Origin: Suilimivivens sp963650485
Lineage (GTDB): Bacteria; Bacillota; Clostridia; Lachnospirales; Lachnospiraceae
Reading direction: 5' to 3'
Assembly (NCBI GenBank): GCA_963650485.1
Contig: CAVJLN010000011.1
Location: 1 to 64,000, forward strand
DNA: 64,000 nt
Under the pieces are notes generated by a model. It worked only from the letters and a program-made list of their open reading frames with translations, ran no database searches and had not been told where the DNA came from. Position 1 is the first letter of the stretch. Every line of letters begins with the position of its first letter. Of the stretch, positions 62,927-64,000 are shown piece after piece. The position numbers and the translations under genes are program-made.

Positions 62927-64000
62927 TTACAGCTTTCTCCTGCGGAACCAGATCACAAATCCGGTGATCAGGAAGCTGAACGGAATCAGGATAACAGTGA
63001 TTAATGATAATATGGAAATCCAGCTCTGAGAAACAGTAAGGTATTCAACCTCATAGCTCTTCGCCGGAATCACAACGCTGCTGTCTCCGTCCTCTGTTTC
63101 AAATGCCGAAAGCATTCCCGAGAACAGCTTCTGGTTCGTTCCTGCAACCATCACATCCGCTTCCTGGGTAAACAGGTTTGCGCTGGAGAAAATCACTCCG
63201 GTAGACTCAGAATCTGCCATAACTGTTGTGTCTGTACCCGATGCATCTGACTCTTCTACGTCTGTTGCTGTATCTGTATCCGTTACTTCATCCGTTACTT
63301 CATCCGAACCACTCACCTGTACGGTGCAGGATAATCCGATATAGAATGGTCCGTCCACATCGCCCTCCTGCTTATCATAACTGGTACTGTTTTCGATATC
63401 CTCACGGACATAACTCTCCTCTGAGGAAGAAAGAAGCGGTGTCACCTCAACTTCTTCCTTGTCGGTGTAGGTAAGTCCCTGACAGTATGGAGCAAAGATA
63501 TAGGAATTACCAGAATAAATATCGGATGTTATCGTATCATATTCAATCGTAGGAAGCAGATAGAACGGATCCTGATAATACCCGTTTGTGGCAGTTTCAA
63601 TAATCAGTCCCTTCGATACCTGTACACCGTAATAGTCAAGAAGCTTATCAAAATTCGGCATATCCTTTCCGGTATAAGTCGTATTGATGTATATGTCTCC
63701 ACCGTTATTCAGATAGGTCAGAATTTTCTCTGTATCATCGGAGGAGAAATCCTCGGTCGGTGCATTGACAAATACGGCCGCCGCATCCTCCGGAACGGCA
63801 TCATAATCCATCAGATTCATCGTTTCCGTATCAATATTGGCCTTCTGGATCAGGTCTGTAAAGGTAGAATCAAGCTCCACTTCTCCATGTCCGGTCACCA
63901 TATAAATCTTCGGCATATCCTCTGACAAAACATAAGAAATCGCACTGGTAATCTGTCCCTCTGCGTCGTACCCGGTAACATTCTGGGAATACGTGGTATA
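62927..64000 (-). CDS. GldG-like ABC-transporter accessory protein, 5' end outside window
   Basis: The last 357 codons are present; the frame is open to the right edge, so an apparent start near 63928 is not the real one. Contains IYMVTGHGEVELDSTF, AVFVNAPTEDFSSDDTEKIL and GGDIYINTTYTG, typical of GldG/DUF7088-type proteins, a Thr/Asp/Ser-rich insert, and a C-terminal helix followed by WFRRRKL. Such proteins act with an ABC ATPase and permease, expected just outside the window, and with the DUF4340 protein downstream. Confidence 0.8.
   Translation of the reverse strand, partial: YTTYSQNVTGYDAEGQITSAISYVLSEDMPKIYMVTGHGEVELDSTFTDLIQKANIDTETMNLMDYDAVPEDAAAVFVNAPTEDFSSDDTEKILTYLNNGGDIYINTTYTGKDMPNFDKLLDYYGVQVSKGLIIETATNGYYQDPFYLLPTIEYDTITSDIYSGNSYIFAPYCQGLTYTDKEEVEVTPLLSSSEESYVREDIENSTSYDKQEGDVDGPFYIGLSCTVQVSGSDEVTDEVTDTDTATDVEESDASGTDTTVMADSESTGVIFSSANLFTQEADVMVAGTNQKLFSGMLSAFETEDGDSSVVIPAKSYEVEYLTVSQSWISILSLITVILIPFSFLITGFVIWFRRRKL

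Overview
The window looks like a chromosomal stretch of a gut-type Gram-positive Clostridia, most likely Lachnospiraceae. This is inferred from moderate GC, strong GGAGG ribosome sites, lipoproteins and sortless secreted proteins with Gram-positive signal peptides, a dedicated ECF vitamin importer, LytTR/GHKL two-component genes, CUT1 sugar ABC genes and GH3 glucosidases. No rRNA, tRNA, CRISPR array or intact transposase was seen. Most genes (1-53.4 kb) lie on the minus strand; one plus-strand block lies at 53.9-60.2 kb.

Layout. 1-9.5 kb: the 5' part of a UDP-sugar pyrophosphorylase gene; a solute-binding protein overlapping a hybrid sensor kinase (a split BvgS-like sensor); and an operon of two half ABC exporters plus an M19 dipeptidase, preceded by a promoter whose spacer contains nine C/G bases in a row. 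10-13.1 kb: an Rpn-type PD-(D/E)XK nuclease, a metallophosphoesterase and a MerR-methyltransferase fusion with a MerR-type 19-bp promoter. 13.4-26.4 kb: an eleven-gene exopolysaccharide operon (GtrB-like transferase, initiating sugar-phosphate transferase, Wzz-like protein with a degenerate kinase-like tail, six glycosyltransferases including a GT-C enzyme, EpsG polymerase, PseB), closed by a strong terminator. 26.6-31.6 kb: D-lactate dehydrogenase, signal peptidase II and an ECF transporter (T, fused A-A, S). 31.6-39.5 kb: a five-gene GH3 operon (permuted membrane-anchored GH3, membrane protein, lipoprotein, cytosolic GH3, GtrA-like protein) that starts with a probable 24-residue leader peptide. 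39.6-48.7 kb: an AgrC/AgrA-type pair, a decayed copy of the ECF S-gene leader, an MntP-like membrane protein, a giant heptad-repeat lipoprotein paired with an MMPL transporter, and TetR. 48.8-53.4 kb: a small conserved protein, a DUF5722 secreted protein, a MATE exporter and an FAD protein. 53.4-53.9 kb: a tandem 114-bp structured repeat. 53.9-60.2 kb: FRG-domain protein, CUT1 sugar importer and an acidic lipoprotein. 60.4-64 kb: an RsmH-type methyltransferase, a DUF4340 protein that appears cut by a stop codon, and a GldG-like protein running off the window.

The strongest unusual signals are the potentially slippage-prone promoter at 9.6 kb, the duplicated ECF promoter/leader in front of the LytTR regulator, the 114-bp tandem structured repeat, the leader peptide coupled to the GH3 operon, and the giant repeat lipoprotein-MMPL pair. 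All functional statements rest on reading the sequence and on family knowledge; no database search was made.
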